Origin: Lentisphaerae bacterium GWF2_50_93
GTDB taxonomy: Bacteria; Verrucomicrobiota; Lentisphaeria; Victivallales; GWF2-50-93
Direction: 5' to 3'
NCBI GenBank assembly: GCA_001804815.1
Contig: MHBI01000097.1
Location: 1-64,000, forward strand
Length of the DNA stretch: 64,000 nt
In this document: piece by piece, positions 9,058 to 16,397 of the stretch
How the letters are laid out: each line of letters opens with the position of its first letter
Numbering within the stretch: position 1 is the stretch's first letter
Made by a program: the position numbers and the translations under genes
The notes under the pieces: model-generated
Told to the model about the DNA's origin: nothing
What the model saw: the letters and a program-made list of their open reading frames with translations, nothing else
Database searches by the model: none

Positions 9058-9756
9058 ATGCATCTGAAAATGAAAAATAGATTTACTTTGATCGAACTTT
9101 TAGTTGTTATAGCGATTATTGCGATACTCGCAGGAATGCTGCTTCCGGCACTAAGCAATGCCAGGAAAACGGCAAAAAAAATAAAATGTGTAGGCAATTT
9201 GAAGCAATGCGGACTTGCGCTGAATATTTATACAGAGGACTGGAAAGGCTATTTCGCCCCGGTTCATGGGGTGAATCCATATACCACGCCGTCTCCCGCA
9301 GTCCAGGAATGGTGGCAATACCTCGGAGATCAGAACATGAAAAGGGATTACCTCCTCTGTGATGAAGATCCTGCAGTCCAGACGGGATTTGATGACGGGA
9401 ATTCAGGCGATGAGTATGACTGGACTACCCGTGAAAGCTATATATTCAACGGGATGTTTTCCTTTGGAAAGAAAAAGGATCTGATCAAGGACTGTTCTGC
9501 TAGAATTATGATCTCTGAGAGGGGGGACACTGGAGATGTCCTCAACCACCAGGGATATCCGGCTTTCAAGGCACCGAGTGTCTGGGAGGGCAAGCTCCAG
9601 AAGCAGAGACATATCAAGATGTCAAACTACTGTTTTGTGGATGCTCATGTCGAGACTTTGTCGTTCGAGGAATCAGTTGGTGACAGGACGGAAGCGCAGA
9701 ACCGCCATTTTGTAGGTGAGTTCATATCTTCCAGCAATCCTGCGTATGTCCCGTGA
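9058..9756 (+). CDS. Type IV pilin-like / pseudopilin protein
   Basis: Pseudopilin of 232 residues: leader MHLKMKNR then FTLIELLVVIAIIAIL, with Glu13 as mature E5. The tail keeps a shortened motif (MSNYCFVDAHVETL). It is more diverged from the 5016 and 6911 proteins than those two are from each other. AAGGAT directly precedes the first ATG; the next in-frame ATG (9070) is also possible. A membrane-anchored protein gene follows after 57 bases, the same two-gene arrangement as at 29129-30716. Confidence 0.85.
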   Translation: MHLKMKNRFTLIELLVVIAIIAILAGMLLPALSNARKTAKKIKCVGNLKQCGLALNIYTEDWKGYFAPVHGVNPYTTPSPAVQEWWQYLGDQNMKRDYLLCDEDPAVQTGFDDGNSGDEYDWTTRESYIFNGMFSFGKKKDLIKDCSARIMISERGDTGDVLNHQGYPAFKAPSVWEGKLQKQRHIKMSNYCFVDAHVETLSFEESVGDRTEAQNRHFVGEFISSSNPAYVP

Positions 9757-9813
9757 TTCATCTTGTCTTGCATGGGATGATTTTATCTAATAATAGCAAT
9801 AAGAGGAGTTGAT

Positions 9814-10422
9814 ATGAAAGAGCTTAGATCAATAAAGGAAATGATTGAAATAGCGAGAAGAAAAAACGAGCAGGAACAGGCTGGTCTGAAGAGCAGCGAG
9901 AAAAAGAATATCTACGCGGATATCTTAAAGAGGAGAAAAGAGGAAGAGGGGAAGATAATTCAGAAAAAGAAGGATCAGTCAAGGCTAAGGAGGAAGTTCT
10001 TTTTCCTTAAGGCAGTTGCGGCCATGTTTTTTGTTGCTGTTTCCGGAATGGTTTTATACGGAGGAATAAAGGTCTGTGCCGGCAACAGTGGAGCTCCCGT
10101 GGAAAAAGGTGAAGTCGCCAGCGAGACTGAAACGACTTCGGCATTCAGGCGTGTGGGTGAAATGCTGGAAGGCATGAGAAGCAGCGAAACAGTAGAAGGG
10201 GAAGAGATTTGGAGTCCGCACGTTGATGCGGAATCGCGCTTCTACGGCGAATCCATTGTTGCAGGCATTGATCCCAAAGTCATCATTCCGGATTCAGTCA
10301 AAAAGTTTTCTGGTGGCAGGTATAAGGCGAGATATAGGAACGACGGTCGCTTCCTGTCCTTTGTCTTGGACACATCAGGCGGCAAGCTCTCAATGGTGTC
10401 TGTATACTGGGACAGGAAATAA
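9814..10422 (+). CDS. Membrane-anchored coiled-coil protein paired with a pseudopilin
   Basis: Hypothetical protein of 202 residues. Residues 1-65 are highly charged and helical (many K/E/R, coiled-coil-like), followed by one membrane segment at about 66-88 (FFFLKAVAAMFFVAVSGMVL) and a periplasmic domain of about 110 residues with beta character at the end. RBS AGGAG lies 6 bases before the ATG. It directly follows a pseudopilin gene. The protein at 30114-30716 has the same architecture and also follows a pseudopilin, so the pair may be a functional unit, for example an inner-membrane assembly factor. No family recognised. Confidence 0.65.
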   Translation: MKELRSIKEMIEIARRKNEQEQAGLKSSEKKNIYADILKRRKEEEGKIIQKKKDQSRLRRKFFFLKAVAAMFFVAVSGMVLYGGIKVCAGNSGAPVEKGEVASETETTSAFRRVGEMLEGMRSSETVEGEEIWSPHVDAESRFYGESIVAGIDPKVIIPDSVKKFSGGRYKARYRNDGRFLSFVLDTSGGKLSMVSVYWDRK

Positions 10423-10423
10423 C

Positions 10424-10446
10424 AGTATTGCAAATTGCAATGTTAT
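10424..10446. promoter_or_regulatory. Inverted repeat with a copy of the TGCAATGTTA half-site
   Basis: ATTGCAA-A-TTGCAAT forms a 7-1-7 inverted repeat between the end of the membrane-protein gene and the stop of the convergent sigma54-type regulator. It includes TGCAATGTTA (10436-10445), the same 10-mer found in both arms of the palindrome upstream of that regulator. It could be a shared 3' terminator hairpin or a secondary binding site. Confidence 0.35.
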
Positions 10447-11789
10447 TGTTTCTTATGGCGGCCATCCTTTTCGGGCAGGCTGATCTTATGTGCATCCAGC
10501 TTCCTGTAGAGGGTGCTTGGATTTATGCCCAGTTCCTTTGCGGCCAGCCTGCGGTTTCCGGAGAACCTGAAAAGTGTTTGAGTGATAAGATGCTTCTCCA
10601 TTGACTGGATGCTGATGGCTCCCAGGTTTCTACCCCCAGGCTTGATTCCGGGACGCAGCTCGGGCGGTAGATGCGAAAGCTCGATTATGCTTCCGCGGCA
10701 GAGGACAAATGCCTGTTCAATTATGTTTTCAAGTTCCCTTATGTTGCCCGGGTAATCATGTTCCAGAAGGCGCGCCATGGCTTCCGGGGTGATACCTTCG
10801 ATGTTTTTGCCCTGTATGTGGTTGTACTTGGAAACCATGTGATCCGTCAATATAGGGATGTCCTCGCGCCTGTTTTTGAGTTCCGGCAGTTCCAGATGGA
10901 TGACGCGTATCCGATAATAGAGGTCATCCCTGAACTTGCCGGACTTAACAAGGGTTTTCAGATTCTTATTTGTTGCGGCAACGACACGGACGTTGATTGG
11001 GATGGGTTCGTTCGAACCAAGAGGTTCCACTTTCCGTTCCTGGAGCACCCTCAGCAGGCGTACCTGCAGCGCCGGGGTTATGTCCCCTATTTCGTCCAGG
11101 AACAACGTGCCTCCGTCTGCGAGCACGAAACGTCCCTCCTTGTCACGTTTAGCATCGGTAAATGCTCCCGCCTTGTATCCGAAAAGCTCGCTCTCCAGGA
11201 GCGTGTCAGGCAATGCGGCGCAGTTGACTGCGACAAACTTCCTTTTCTTCCTTGGAGAAAGGTTATGGATCGCCCTGGCGAAGAGCTCCTTTCCGGTGCC
11301 GCTCGCGCCTTCAATCAGGACAGTGCTTGTGCTTTCAGCGATCTGCGGGAGTATTTCGTAGAGGCGCATCATGGCCGGACTCCGTCCTACTATGTCCTCG
11401 AACGTGTGCCGGTTGTGGAGTTCCTTGCGCAGTTCCTCGATCTGGCTGAGATCCTGGAAGGTTTCGACGCCTCCTACGACTTCGTTCTTTTCGTCCTTCA
11501 GTACAGCAGCGGAAATTCGTATCGGAAGACGGGCACCGTTGTTAGTTATTATGTGCGCGGTTGCGTTCACTGTGGGCCTTCCGCTCTCCATGGTCCGTTT
11601 TAACGCGCAGTCCTTCTCGCATATGTTAGCATGGAAGACGTCTGAGCAATGCCTGCCTATCGCATCCTTGCCCGATACCCCTGTTATCTTCTCGGCAGCC
11701 CGGTTGAAGGATCTTATACGCCAGTCCAGACCGACCGTGAAGACCCCTTCATTTATTGAATCAAGAATGACATCGCGACAGTCCTTCAT
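10443..11789 (-). CDS. Sigma54-interacting transcriptional regulator with PAS domain
   Basis: NtrC-family enhancer-binding protein of 448 residues. A PAS sensor occupies about 1-115 and carries Cys48, Cys57 and Cys61 (HCSDVFHANICEKDC), a cluster that could bind an Fe-S centre or sense redox. The AAA+ domain spans about 132-370 with Walker A GASGTGKE (161-168) and Walker B LFLDEIGD. The sigma54-contacting loop reads GAFTDA (208-213) instead of GAFTGA. A Fis-type helix-turn-helix (LAAKELGINPSTLYRKL) ends the protein. RBS AAAGGAG precedes the ATG. It is divergent from the NifX-like gene at 11916, an arrangement seen in orange-protein gene sets of Desulfovibrio-like bacteria. Confidence 0.95.
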   Translation of the reverse strand: MKDCRDVILDSINEGVFTVGLDWRIRSFNRAAEKITGVSGKDAIGRHCSDVFHANICEKDCALKRTMESGRPTVNATAHIITNNGARLPIRISAAVLKDEKNEVVGGVETFQDLSQIEELRKELHNRHTFEDIVGRSPAMMRLYEILPQIAESTSTVLIEGASGTGKELFARAIHNLSPRKKRKFVAVNCAALPDTLLESELFGYKAGAFTDAKRDKEGRFVLADGGTLFLDEIGDITPALQVRLLRVLQERKVEPLGSNEPIPINVRVVAATNKNLKTLVKSGKFRDDLYYRIRVIHLELPELKNRREDIPILTDHMVSKYNHIQGKNIEGITPEAMARLLEHDYPGNIRELENIIEQAFVLCRGSIIELSHLPPELRPGIKPGGRNLGAISIQSMEKHLITQTLFRFSGNRRLAAKELGINPSTLYRKLDAHKISLPEKDGRHKKQ

Positions 11790-11814
11790 CGCGGTTCTCC
11801 TTTAATAGCAATGC

Positions 11815-11851
11815 ATAATGCAATGTTAGCACTTCAATAACATTGCATTAT
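11815..11851. promoter_or_regulatory. Perfect 14-bp inverted repeat (likely regulator binding site)
   Basis: ATAATGCAATGTTA (11815-11828) and its exact reverse complement TAACATTGCATTAT (11838-11851) are separated by 9 bases. It lies in the divergent region, 26 bases upstream of the regulator ATG and 10 bases upstream of a good -35 for the NifX-like gene. Such long dyads are typical of enhancer or operator sites. The adjacent regulator is the natural candidate to bind it, but this is inferred. Confidence 0.65.
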
Positions 11852-11860
11852 AAGACACTG

Positions 11861-11889
11861 TTGTCAAGCTCAGGCAAAGGCGATATAAG
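11861..11889 (+). promoter_or_regulatory. Sigma70-type promoter for the NifX-like operon
   Basis: TTGTCA (11861-11866), 17-base spacer, TATAAG (11884-11889). It is placed about 27 bases before the ATG of the NifX-like gene and directly downstream of the 14-bp dyad. I found no convincing -24/-12 (GG-N10-GC) sigma54 element in this gap. Confidence 0.6.
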
Positions 11890-11915
11890 TATAATATGTT
11901 ATCCATAAGGCTGAT

Positions 11916-12371
11916 ATGCATGGTCTGGCCATTGATGGCATGGATACTGCTAAAACAAAAACCATGAAAATAGCCATATCACATTCCCAGGGAAGAATAG
12001 CTCCGGTGTTCGATGTCTCAGGAAATATCCTTCTGATAGATGTCGGGGAAGGGAAGGATGTCGCCAGGGAGAATATTTCTATTGCCGCCAAGGGGGTCTT
12101 TGAAAGGGCCAGGGAGCTTTCTGTGCACGACATAGATCTCCTGATATGCGGGGCGATTTCAGGAGTGCAGGAAACGGCCATAAGAAAAGAAGGAATAGCA
12201 GTGGCTGGGTTTGTCTGTGGAGCAATCGAAGATGTTTTCCGTGCGTTTATGGATGGACATATTGCTGACATCCGATTCCTGATGCCAGGGTGCAGCAGAA
12301 ACCTCCAGAGGTGTCGAAATGGAAAAGGAGGAAGGCGGCGCGGTTGGGGTGCAAATCCAGAAGGTAGATAG
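11916..12371 (+). CDS. NifX/NifB-like dinitrogenase iron-molybdenum cofactor domain protein
   Basis: Protein of 151 residues with the dinitrogenase Fe-Mo cofactor fold (PF02579; MTH1175/ORP relatives): MKIAISHSQGRIAPVFDVS starts the domain at about residue 17, and LLICGAISG and IAVAGFVCGAIEDV follow. The C-terminus is Arg/Gly-rich with two cysteines (PGCSRNLQRC), reminiscent of the Gly-rich mini-proteins encoded next. AAGG 5 bases before the ATG at 11916 supports that start, although homology begins later. These proteins bind metal-sulfur clusters or heterometal cofactors. First gene of a run that may extend through 13204. Confidence 0.85.
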   Translation: MHGLAIDGMDTAKTKTMKIAISHSQGRIAPVFDVSGNILLIDVGEGKDVARENISIAAKGVFERARELSVHDIDLLICGAISGVQETAIRKEGIAVAGFVCGAIEDVFRAFMDGHIADIRFLMPGCSRNLQRCRNGKGGRRRGWGANPEGR

Positions 12372-12409
12372 CCGCAATAGGAAAAGCAAGTAATAAAAGG
12401 AGGTGCGTT

Positions 12410-12643
12410 ATGCCAAGAAGAGACGGAACTGGGCCCATGGGAACTGGTCCTGCGGGTGGCGGGTTGGGTTTTGGTGCCGGACGTGGTCAAGGTGCTCGGG
12501 GCAGAATGGGAGGGCCATTGGCAGGCGGACCGGGCGGTGACTGTGCTTGCCTCAAATGCGGTCACACAATCGCTCATGTCGCCGGTCAGCCCTGCAGTCA
12601 AATGGAATGTCCCAAATGTGGAAGCAAAATGACAAGAAAATAA
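12410..12643 (+). CDS. Gly/Arg-rich mini-protein with C-terminal zinc ribbon (DUF5320-like)
   Basis: 77 residues: N-terminal MPRRDGTGPMGTGPAGGG signature, Gly/Arg-rich middle, then a CLKCG...CPKCG pair of CxxC knuckles that look like a zinc ribbon. Very strong RBS (AAAAGGAGG). First of three tandem paralogs sharing the MPR-x-(D/N)GTGP start. Such proteins accompany NifX/MTH1175-like genes in anaerobes; biochemical role unknown. Confidence 0.75.
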   Translation: MPRRDGTGPMGTGPAGGGLGFGAGRGQGARGRMGGPLAGGPGGDCACLKCGHTIAHVAGQPCSQMECPKCGSKMTRK

Positions 12644-12676
12644 AAAACGACCATTATAACTAAGGAGTAACTGACA

Positions 12677-12844
12677 ATGCCAAGAGGAGACGGAACAGGG
12701 CCGAAGGGGAAAGGGGCAGGCACAGGGCGCAAGCTCGGTACTTGCGGCACTGGGAAACGAAAAAGCCCATCGGGGGGAGCTGGCAAAGGGCAAGGCCGAG
12801 GTCACGGTGGGCGTGGCCGAGCGGGTGGACGTCAAGGTAAATAG
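12677..12844 (+). CDS. Gly/Lys/Arg-rich mini-protein (second tandem paralog)
   Basis: 55 residues starting MPRGDGTGPKGKGAGTGRK; it has only one cysteine and is extremely rich in Gly, Lys and Arg. RBS AAGGAG lies 10 bases upstream of the ATG. It keeps the N-terminal signature of its neighbours but has neither zinc ribbon nor coiled coil. Its high positive charge suggests nucleic-acid or protein binding, but this is a guess. Confidence 0.65.
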   Translation: MPRGDGTGPKGKGAGTGRKLGTCGTGKRKSPSGGAGKGQGRGHGGRGRAGGRQGK

Positions 12845-12874
12845 AAATTACAAATAGAAAAAGGAGAAACTATA

Positions 12875-13204
12875 ATGCCAAGAGGAAATGGAACAGGCCC
12901 TATGGGAATGGGGCCAATGACAGGCCGCGGAATGGGGTTCTGTGCTGGGTATGATGTTGCCGGATTTACTAATCCAGCGTTCGGACGCGGATGCGGAATG
13001 GGATTCGGACGTGGAAGAGGAATGGGGTTTCGGCGCGGCGGCGGTTTCGGACTGATGCGCTTGGGAATGAACCCAATTGCCTATCAGGAACAGAGACCTG
13101 AGCCGGAACTGGAGAAACAGTCTCTCAGGAACTATACGAAAACTCTTGAGTCAGAACTTGAAGCCGCAAAAAAAAGGCTCGATGAAATTGAGAAGTCAAG
13201 TTAA
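12875..13204 (+). CDS. DUF5320-type Gly-rich protein with C-terminal coiled coil
   Basis: 109 residues: MPRGNGTGPMGMGPMTGRGMG signature, two cysteines (Cys23 and one near 40), repeated GMGFGRGRGMGFRRGGG, then a helical coiled-coil tail (LEKQSLRNYTKTLESELEAA). This is the usual DUF5320 layout. AAGGAG precedes the ATG. Third of three tandem paralogs; a Rho-independent terminator follows it directly, closing the NifX-like transcription unit. Confidence 0.8.
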   Translation: MPRGNGTGPMGMGPMTGRGMGFCAGYDVAGFTNPAFGRGCGMGFGRGRGMGFRRGGGFGLMRLGMNPIAYQEQRPEPELEKQSLRNYTKTLESELEAAKKRLDEIEKSS

Positions 13205-13214
13205 CAATTAAAAT

Positions 13215-13251
13215 AAGGACGCCAAGACTCAACCATTTTGGCGTCCTTTAA
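13215..13251 (+). terminator. Rho-independent terminator
   Basis: AAGGACGCCAA (13215-13225) pairs with TTGGCGTCCTT (13238-13248), an 11-bp perfect stem with a 12-base loop, followed by a short T-rich tail. It ends the NifX-like / mini-protein operon. Confidence 0.8.
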
Positions 13252-13271
13252 CCTTGGAGAATTGACAAGTT

Positions 13272-13958
13272 ATGGAACAAAATACACAGCGGTTCCCCTT
13301 AATAGGCGAAAAAGCGCCTTCATTTGAGGCTGAAACCACTCAGGGAAAAATCAGTTTTCCCAACGATTACAAGGGTAAATGGGTAGTGTTCTTTTCACAT
13401 CCGGCGGATTTCACCCCGGTATGCACAACCGAATTCATGACATTCGCATCCATGATGCCCGAGTTTGAAAAACTCAATTGCAAGTTACTGGGCCTTTCCA
13501 TTGACAGCACCTATAGCCACATCGCCTGGCTCAGGACTATCAAGGAGAAGATTGAATACAAGGGAATGAAAAATGTCGAAGTGACATTTCCGGTCATAAG
13601 CGATCTTACAATGGATGTTTCAAGAGCTTTCGGGATGCTCCAGCCTTCGGCGAGTTCTACGCAGGCGGTAAGGGCCGTATTCATGATAGACCCTAGCGCT
13701 GTCGTCAGGGCGATTCTCTACTACCCGCTCAGCAACGGAAGGAATGTTGATGAAGTCATGCGCCTGCTTGTAGCAATGCAGATGTCAGATTCAAACAAGG
13801 TTGCGACTCCAGCAAACTGGCGGCCCGGAGACGATGTCATAGTTCCGCCTGCAGGATCATGCGGAACTGCGAAAGAGCGCGTCGAGAAACCCGAAAAGGA
13901 TACGAAAGTCCTCGACTGGTTCATGGTCATGAAGAAATGTCCAAAACAAGGAGACTGA
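13272..13958 (+). CDS. Peroxiredoxin (Prx6-type, long)
   Basis: Thiol peroxidase of 228 residues reducing H2O2 and organic hydroperoxides. The peroxidatic Cys51 sits in FTPVCTTEF, Arg and Pro of the active site follow the family pattern, and a C-terminal arm carries GSCG (Cys197) and a final KKCP (Cys223). This is the arrangement of archaeal/anaerobe Prx6-like decamers in which a C-terminal cysteine resolves. The RBS is GGAGA about 13 bases upstream. It is followed after 3 bases by the flavin-reductase-like gene, so oxidative-stress proteins head this new unit. Confidence 0.93.
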   Translation: MEQNTQRFPLIGEKAPSFEAETTQGKISFPNDYKGKWVVFFSHPADFTPVCTTEFMTFASMMPEFEKLNCKLLGLSIDSTYSHIAWLRTIKEKIEYKGMKNVEVTFPVISDLTMDVSRAFGMLQPSASSTQAVRAVFMIDPSAVVRAILYYPLSNGRNVDEVMRLLVAMQMSDSNKVATPANWRPGDDVIVPPAGSCGTAKERVEKPEKDTKVLDWFMVMKKCPKQGD

Positions 13959-13961
13959 AAT

Positions 13962-14339
13962 ATGCCAAATTTACCGGATGAAATATTAAAGGCGTGGGAA
14001 AACAGGGAACCAATCGGAGTCCTCGCCACGGTGGATGAAAAGGGAGTTCCTAACGCTGTCTATGTTGGGTGCATGGGGCTATATGGGAACTGGCAGTTTG
14101 TCGTGGCCGACAATTATTTTGACAAGACGCGGAAGAACATCCTGAACAAATCAAAGGGAACGCTTCTTTTTAAGACCAAGGATGGCAAGGCATACCAGGT
14201 CAAAGGAACATTCAGTTACGAAACACAGGGAAAGCTTTTTGACTTCATGAAATCAATAAATCCAGCAAAACATCCCGGACATGCTGCGGCAATACTTAAT
14301 CCGGAGGAAGCGTATTCAGGTGCGAGGAAACTGCTTTGA
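13962..14339 (+). CDS. Pyridoxamine 5'-phosphate oxidase-like FMN-binding protein
   Basis: 125-residue split-barrel flavoprotein. The pattern ILKAWENREPIGVLATVDEKGVPNAVYVG, followed by a strand reading WQFVVADNYFDKT, matches the small PNPOx-like family that binds FMN or F420. RBS AAGGAG lies 8 bases upstream. It probably acts as an oxidoreductase in the cytoplasm; substrate unknown. Its stop overlaps the TTG start of the radical SAM gene (TTGA), implying translational coupling. Confidence 0.85.
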   Translation: MPNLPDEILKAWENREPIGVLATVDEKGVPNAVYVGCMGLYGNWQFVVADNYFDKTRKNILNKSKGTLLFKTKDGKAYQVKGTFSYETQGKLFDFMKSINPAKHPGHAAAILNPEEAYSGARKLL

Positions 14340-15289
14340 CAAGCGCAACGAAATATCTGTTCGGGCCAGTACCGTCGCGACGGTTCGGACGTTCTCTGGG
14401 TGTTGACTTGACACCTTTCAAGACCTGCAGTCTGGACTGCGTCTTCTGTCAGCTGGGGCATACAACAGTAAAGACTCTTGAAAGGCGTGAATATGTGCCT
14501 CTAAAAGATGTGCTGGTGGAAATTGGAGACTGGATGCATAATGGAGGAACCGCCGATTATATTACGCTTGCCGGTTCCGGTGAGCCGACTTTGCACAGCG
14601 GATTCGGGAAGCTTATTGATTTCATACATGCAAACTCAGATATTCCCGTGGCGCTGCTCACCAACGGAACTACTCTATATTCCCCGGATGTCAGGGAATC
14701 GGCGGCCAAGGCCGATGTTGTAAAGGTGACGATGAGCGCATATGACCAGGAATCATTTGCACGGCTCCACAGGCCTTGCGAAGGCGTGACCTTCAACAAG
14801 CTTCTCAACGGTACGTATGCATTCCGGAGAGATTTCAAAAGGAGTCTTTGGATTGAGGTTTTCCTGGTGGACGGAATCAACTCCGATATTGAAAATGTCC
14901 GCCGGATTGCAGAACTCACCAAACAGATAAAGCCAGACAAGACACAGCTCAACACCTGTGTCCGCCCGCCATGCGAGGAAACAGCCGTTGCTGTTTCGAA
15001 GGATAAGATGGATGAGCTTTCAAGACTGTTCGAGCCTCCCGCCGAAGTCATATCGGAGTTTCGCTCAAACTGCCCTATCATCGAGGTCAATGAGATTGAT
15101 ATCATTGAAATGCTCCGAAGGCGTCCTTGTACGGCGGTTCAGGTTGCGGAGTCCTTCGACATGCATCTCAACGAGGTGTCAAAATACATCGGGAAACTTT
15201 TACGGAAAGGTGTTATACGCTCGGAGGGCGGAGGTGCAGGAGCATTTTATGTGGCGGTTAAATCGAAAAAGGAATTAATAATACAATGA
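14336..15289 (+). CDS. Radical SAM protein (COG0731-like)
   Basis: 317-residue radical SAM enzyme. The conserved FGPVPSRRFGRSLGVDL start leads into the cluster motif Cys31-x3-Cys35-x2-Cys38 (CSLDCVFC). Residues 230-317 form a winged-helix-like tail (RRPCTAVQVAESFDMHLNEVSKYIGKLLRKG). The start codon is TTG at 14336, supported by GAGGA 7 bases upstream and by the overlap with the preceding stop. Members of this family are annotated only as Fe-S oxidoreductases. The next gene, a TrmO-like protein, begins at an ATGA overlap. Confidence 0.88.
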   Translation: MTSATKYLFGPVPSRRFGRSLGVDLTPFKTCSLDCVFCQLGHTTVKTLERREYVPLKDVLVEIGDWMHNGGTADYITLAGSGEPTLHSGFGKLIDFIHANSDIPVALLTNGTTLYSPDVRESAAKADVVKVTMSAYDQESFARLHRPCEGVTFNKLLNGTYAFRRDFKRSLWIEVFLVDGINSDIENVRRIAELTKQIKPDKTQLNTCVRPPCEETAVAVSKDKMDELSRLFEPPAEVISEFRSNCPIIEVNEIDIIEMLRRRPCTAVQVAESFDMHLNEVSKYIGKLLRKGVIRSEGGGAGAFYVAVKSKKELIIQ

Positions 15290-15783
15290 AAAGAAGGGGA
15301 TATAGGCAATATGGAGGGGGAACGCTTAAGCAAATAAGAAAACAAAATGACATGATGGCGATGAAAGCTTGTGAGAAAAACTCCACGGGAATTGGAATAA
15401 TCAGGAACGAACACGAGGTTCCGGACAATATGCCTGTTCGTCCTATGCCAGAGGGGGGCTGCATAGGATATGCAGAGATTTTTCCGGAATTTAAAAATAA
15501 ACTAAGAGGCTTGGATGGGTTCTCGCACGTTCTTCTTTCTTATACGTTAGAATACCTGGGTTTATCAGGCCCGGCCGCCTCAGAATCTCTGAAGGATTTC
15601 AAGTTTGAAACTTGTACTGCATGCGCCAAAATCCGGGCTGACAGCATAGGTTTCTGCAAGGCTCGTTTGATTCGCAGGGAAGGCTATATCCTGAAACTTG
15701 GAGAATTTGACGTGCTTGATGGAGCGTTGCTTTTGGACATAACGCCTTATTTCCAGAAATCGAAACGGAAAAATCCTTGTTAA
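15286..15783 (+). CDS. TrmO-like tRNA (N6-threonylcarbamoyladenosine37-N6)-methyltransferase family protein
   Basis: 165-residue member of the TrmO/TsaA (UPF0066) family. Motifs seen are GIGIIRNEHEVP near 42, EIFPEFKNKLRGLDGFSHV and the C-terminal LDGALLLDITPYF. TrmO uses SAM to methylate t6A37 of tRNA-Thr. This copy is diverged (the usual Arg/Pro-rich FGxR pattern is not clear) and has an N-terminal extension of about 40 residues, so a different substrate is possible. In archaea and anaerobes such genes often sit beside metal or radical SAM genes, as here. Confidence 0.75.
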   Translation: MKRRGYRQYGGGTLKQIRKQNDMMAMKACEKNSTGIGIIRNEHEVPDNMPVRPMPEGGCIGYAEIFPEFKNKLRGLDGFSHVLLSYTLEYLGLSGPAASESLKDFKFETCTACAKIRADSIGFCKARLIRREGYILKLGEFDVLDGALLLDITPYFQKSKRKNPC

Positions 15784-15817
15784 TCCATTTTATTTTTTAT
15801 CTTATTGGAGAAAGCAT

Positions 15818-16162
15818 ATGAAAGTGCGTATTGATGAAGATTTATTCGGCAGGATGAATGAGCCCACATCATCCGCAGTTTTAAAGGGTATTTGCGGGGA
15901 TGAGATGGAATTCTATCTTGTGATCCGCGACAATGTAATCGAAGATATCCGTTATTATACGGAAGGTTGCGAGGACACGTTGGCCTGCGGCTATGCCGTC
16001 GCCCGCATGGCCAAGGGGAGGACAGTAATGGACGCTTTGGCCATTAACCCCAGGGAAATAATTGATTCACAGGAGTGTTTATCCGAGGAAGGAAGGCATT
16101 GTGCGATTCTCGCAGTCAGCACACTGTATCGAGCAATTGCTGACCATCTTCTCTCACCATAA
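15818..16162 (+). CDS. IscU/NifU-N-like iron-sulfur scaffold protein
   Basis: 114 residues resembling the IscU/NifU N-terminal fold. Cys26 in GICGDEMEFYL, Cys51 in YYTEGCEDTLACG and His94-Cys95 (GRHCAILAV) take the positions of the cluster-binding residues of IscU; Cys57 and Cys87 are additional. RBS GGAGAAAG precedes the ATG. No IscS-type desulfurase is next to it, so the sulfur donor lies elsewhere. It may build or carry clusters for the Fe-S ATPases and radical SAM enzymes in this region. Confidence 0.82.
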   Translation: MKVRIDEDLFGRMNEPTSSAVLKGICGDEMEFYLVIRDNVIEDIRYYTEGCEDTLACGYAVARMAKGRTVMDALAINPREIIDSQECLSEEGRHCAILAVSTLYRAIADHLLSP

Positions 16163-16397
16163 TTCAAGTTGGTCGGCTGGAAACCGCAACTTTGGAACAA
16201 TCGAACAGACGAGCAATCGAATTACGAATATCGAAGTATAACAAATTAAGGAAAAGAAGGAATGAGGAGAAGGTAATCCGTAATCTTGTTGGAGTTCACG
16301 GCTTTAGCGTGTCTTGATTGGAATTTGAATTACCCTTGGACGTTCCTTGTTGGATATTGAATATTGGAATTCCTGAACTTGAACATATAGGAACCTT
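16163..16397. other. Intergenic stretch with degenerate GAATATCGAA / TTGGATATTGAATATT repeats
   Basis: No gene seen. The left part has loosely repeated AATCGAAT-TACGAATATCGAAG, and the right part has the complementary flavour (TTGGAATTTGAAT, TTGGATATTGAATATTGG). The two parts look like a degenerate inverted pair of simple-sequence tracts. No promoter or terminator is convincing. Confidence 0.4.

Noticed and set aside
10671..11603. 310-residue open frame on the plus strand antisense to the sigma54-type regulator
   Set aside because: The minus strand encodes a complete regulator with all domain motifs; the antisense frame has no RBS or domain and is a shadow of coding bias.
11790..11915. Sigma54 (-24/-12) promoter expected next to the enhancer-binding protein gene
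   Set aside because: No GG-N10-GC element with proper flanks was found; a sigma70-type promoter fits better.
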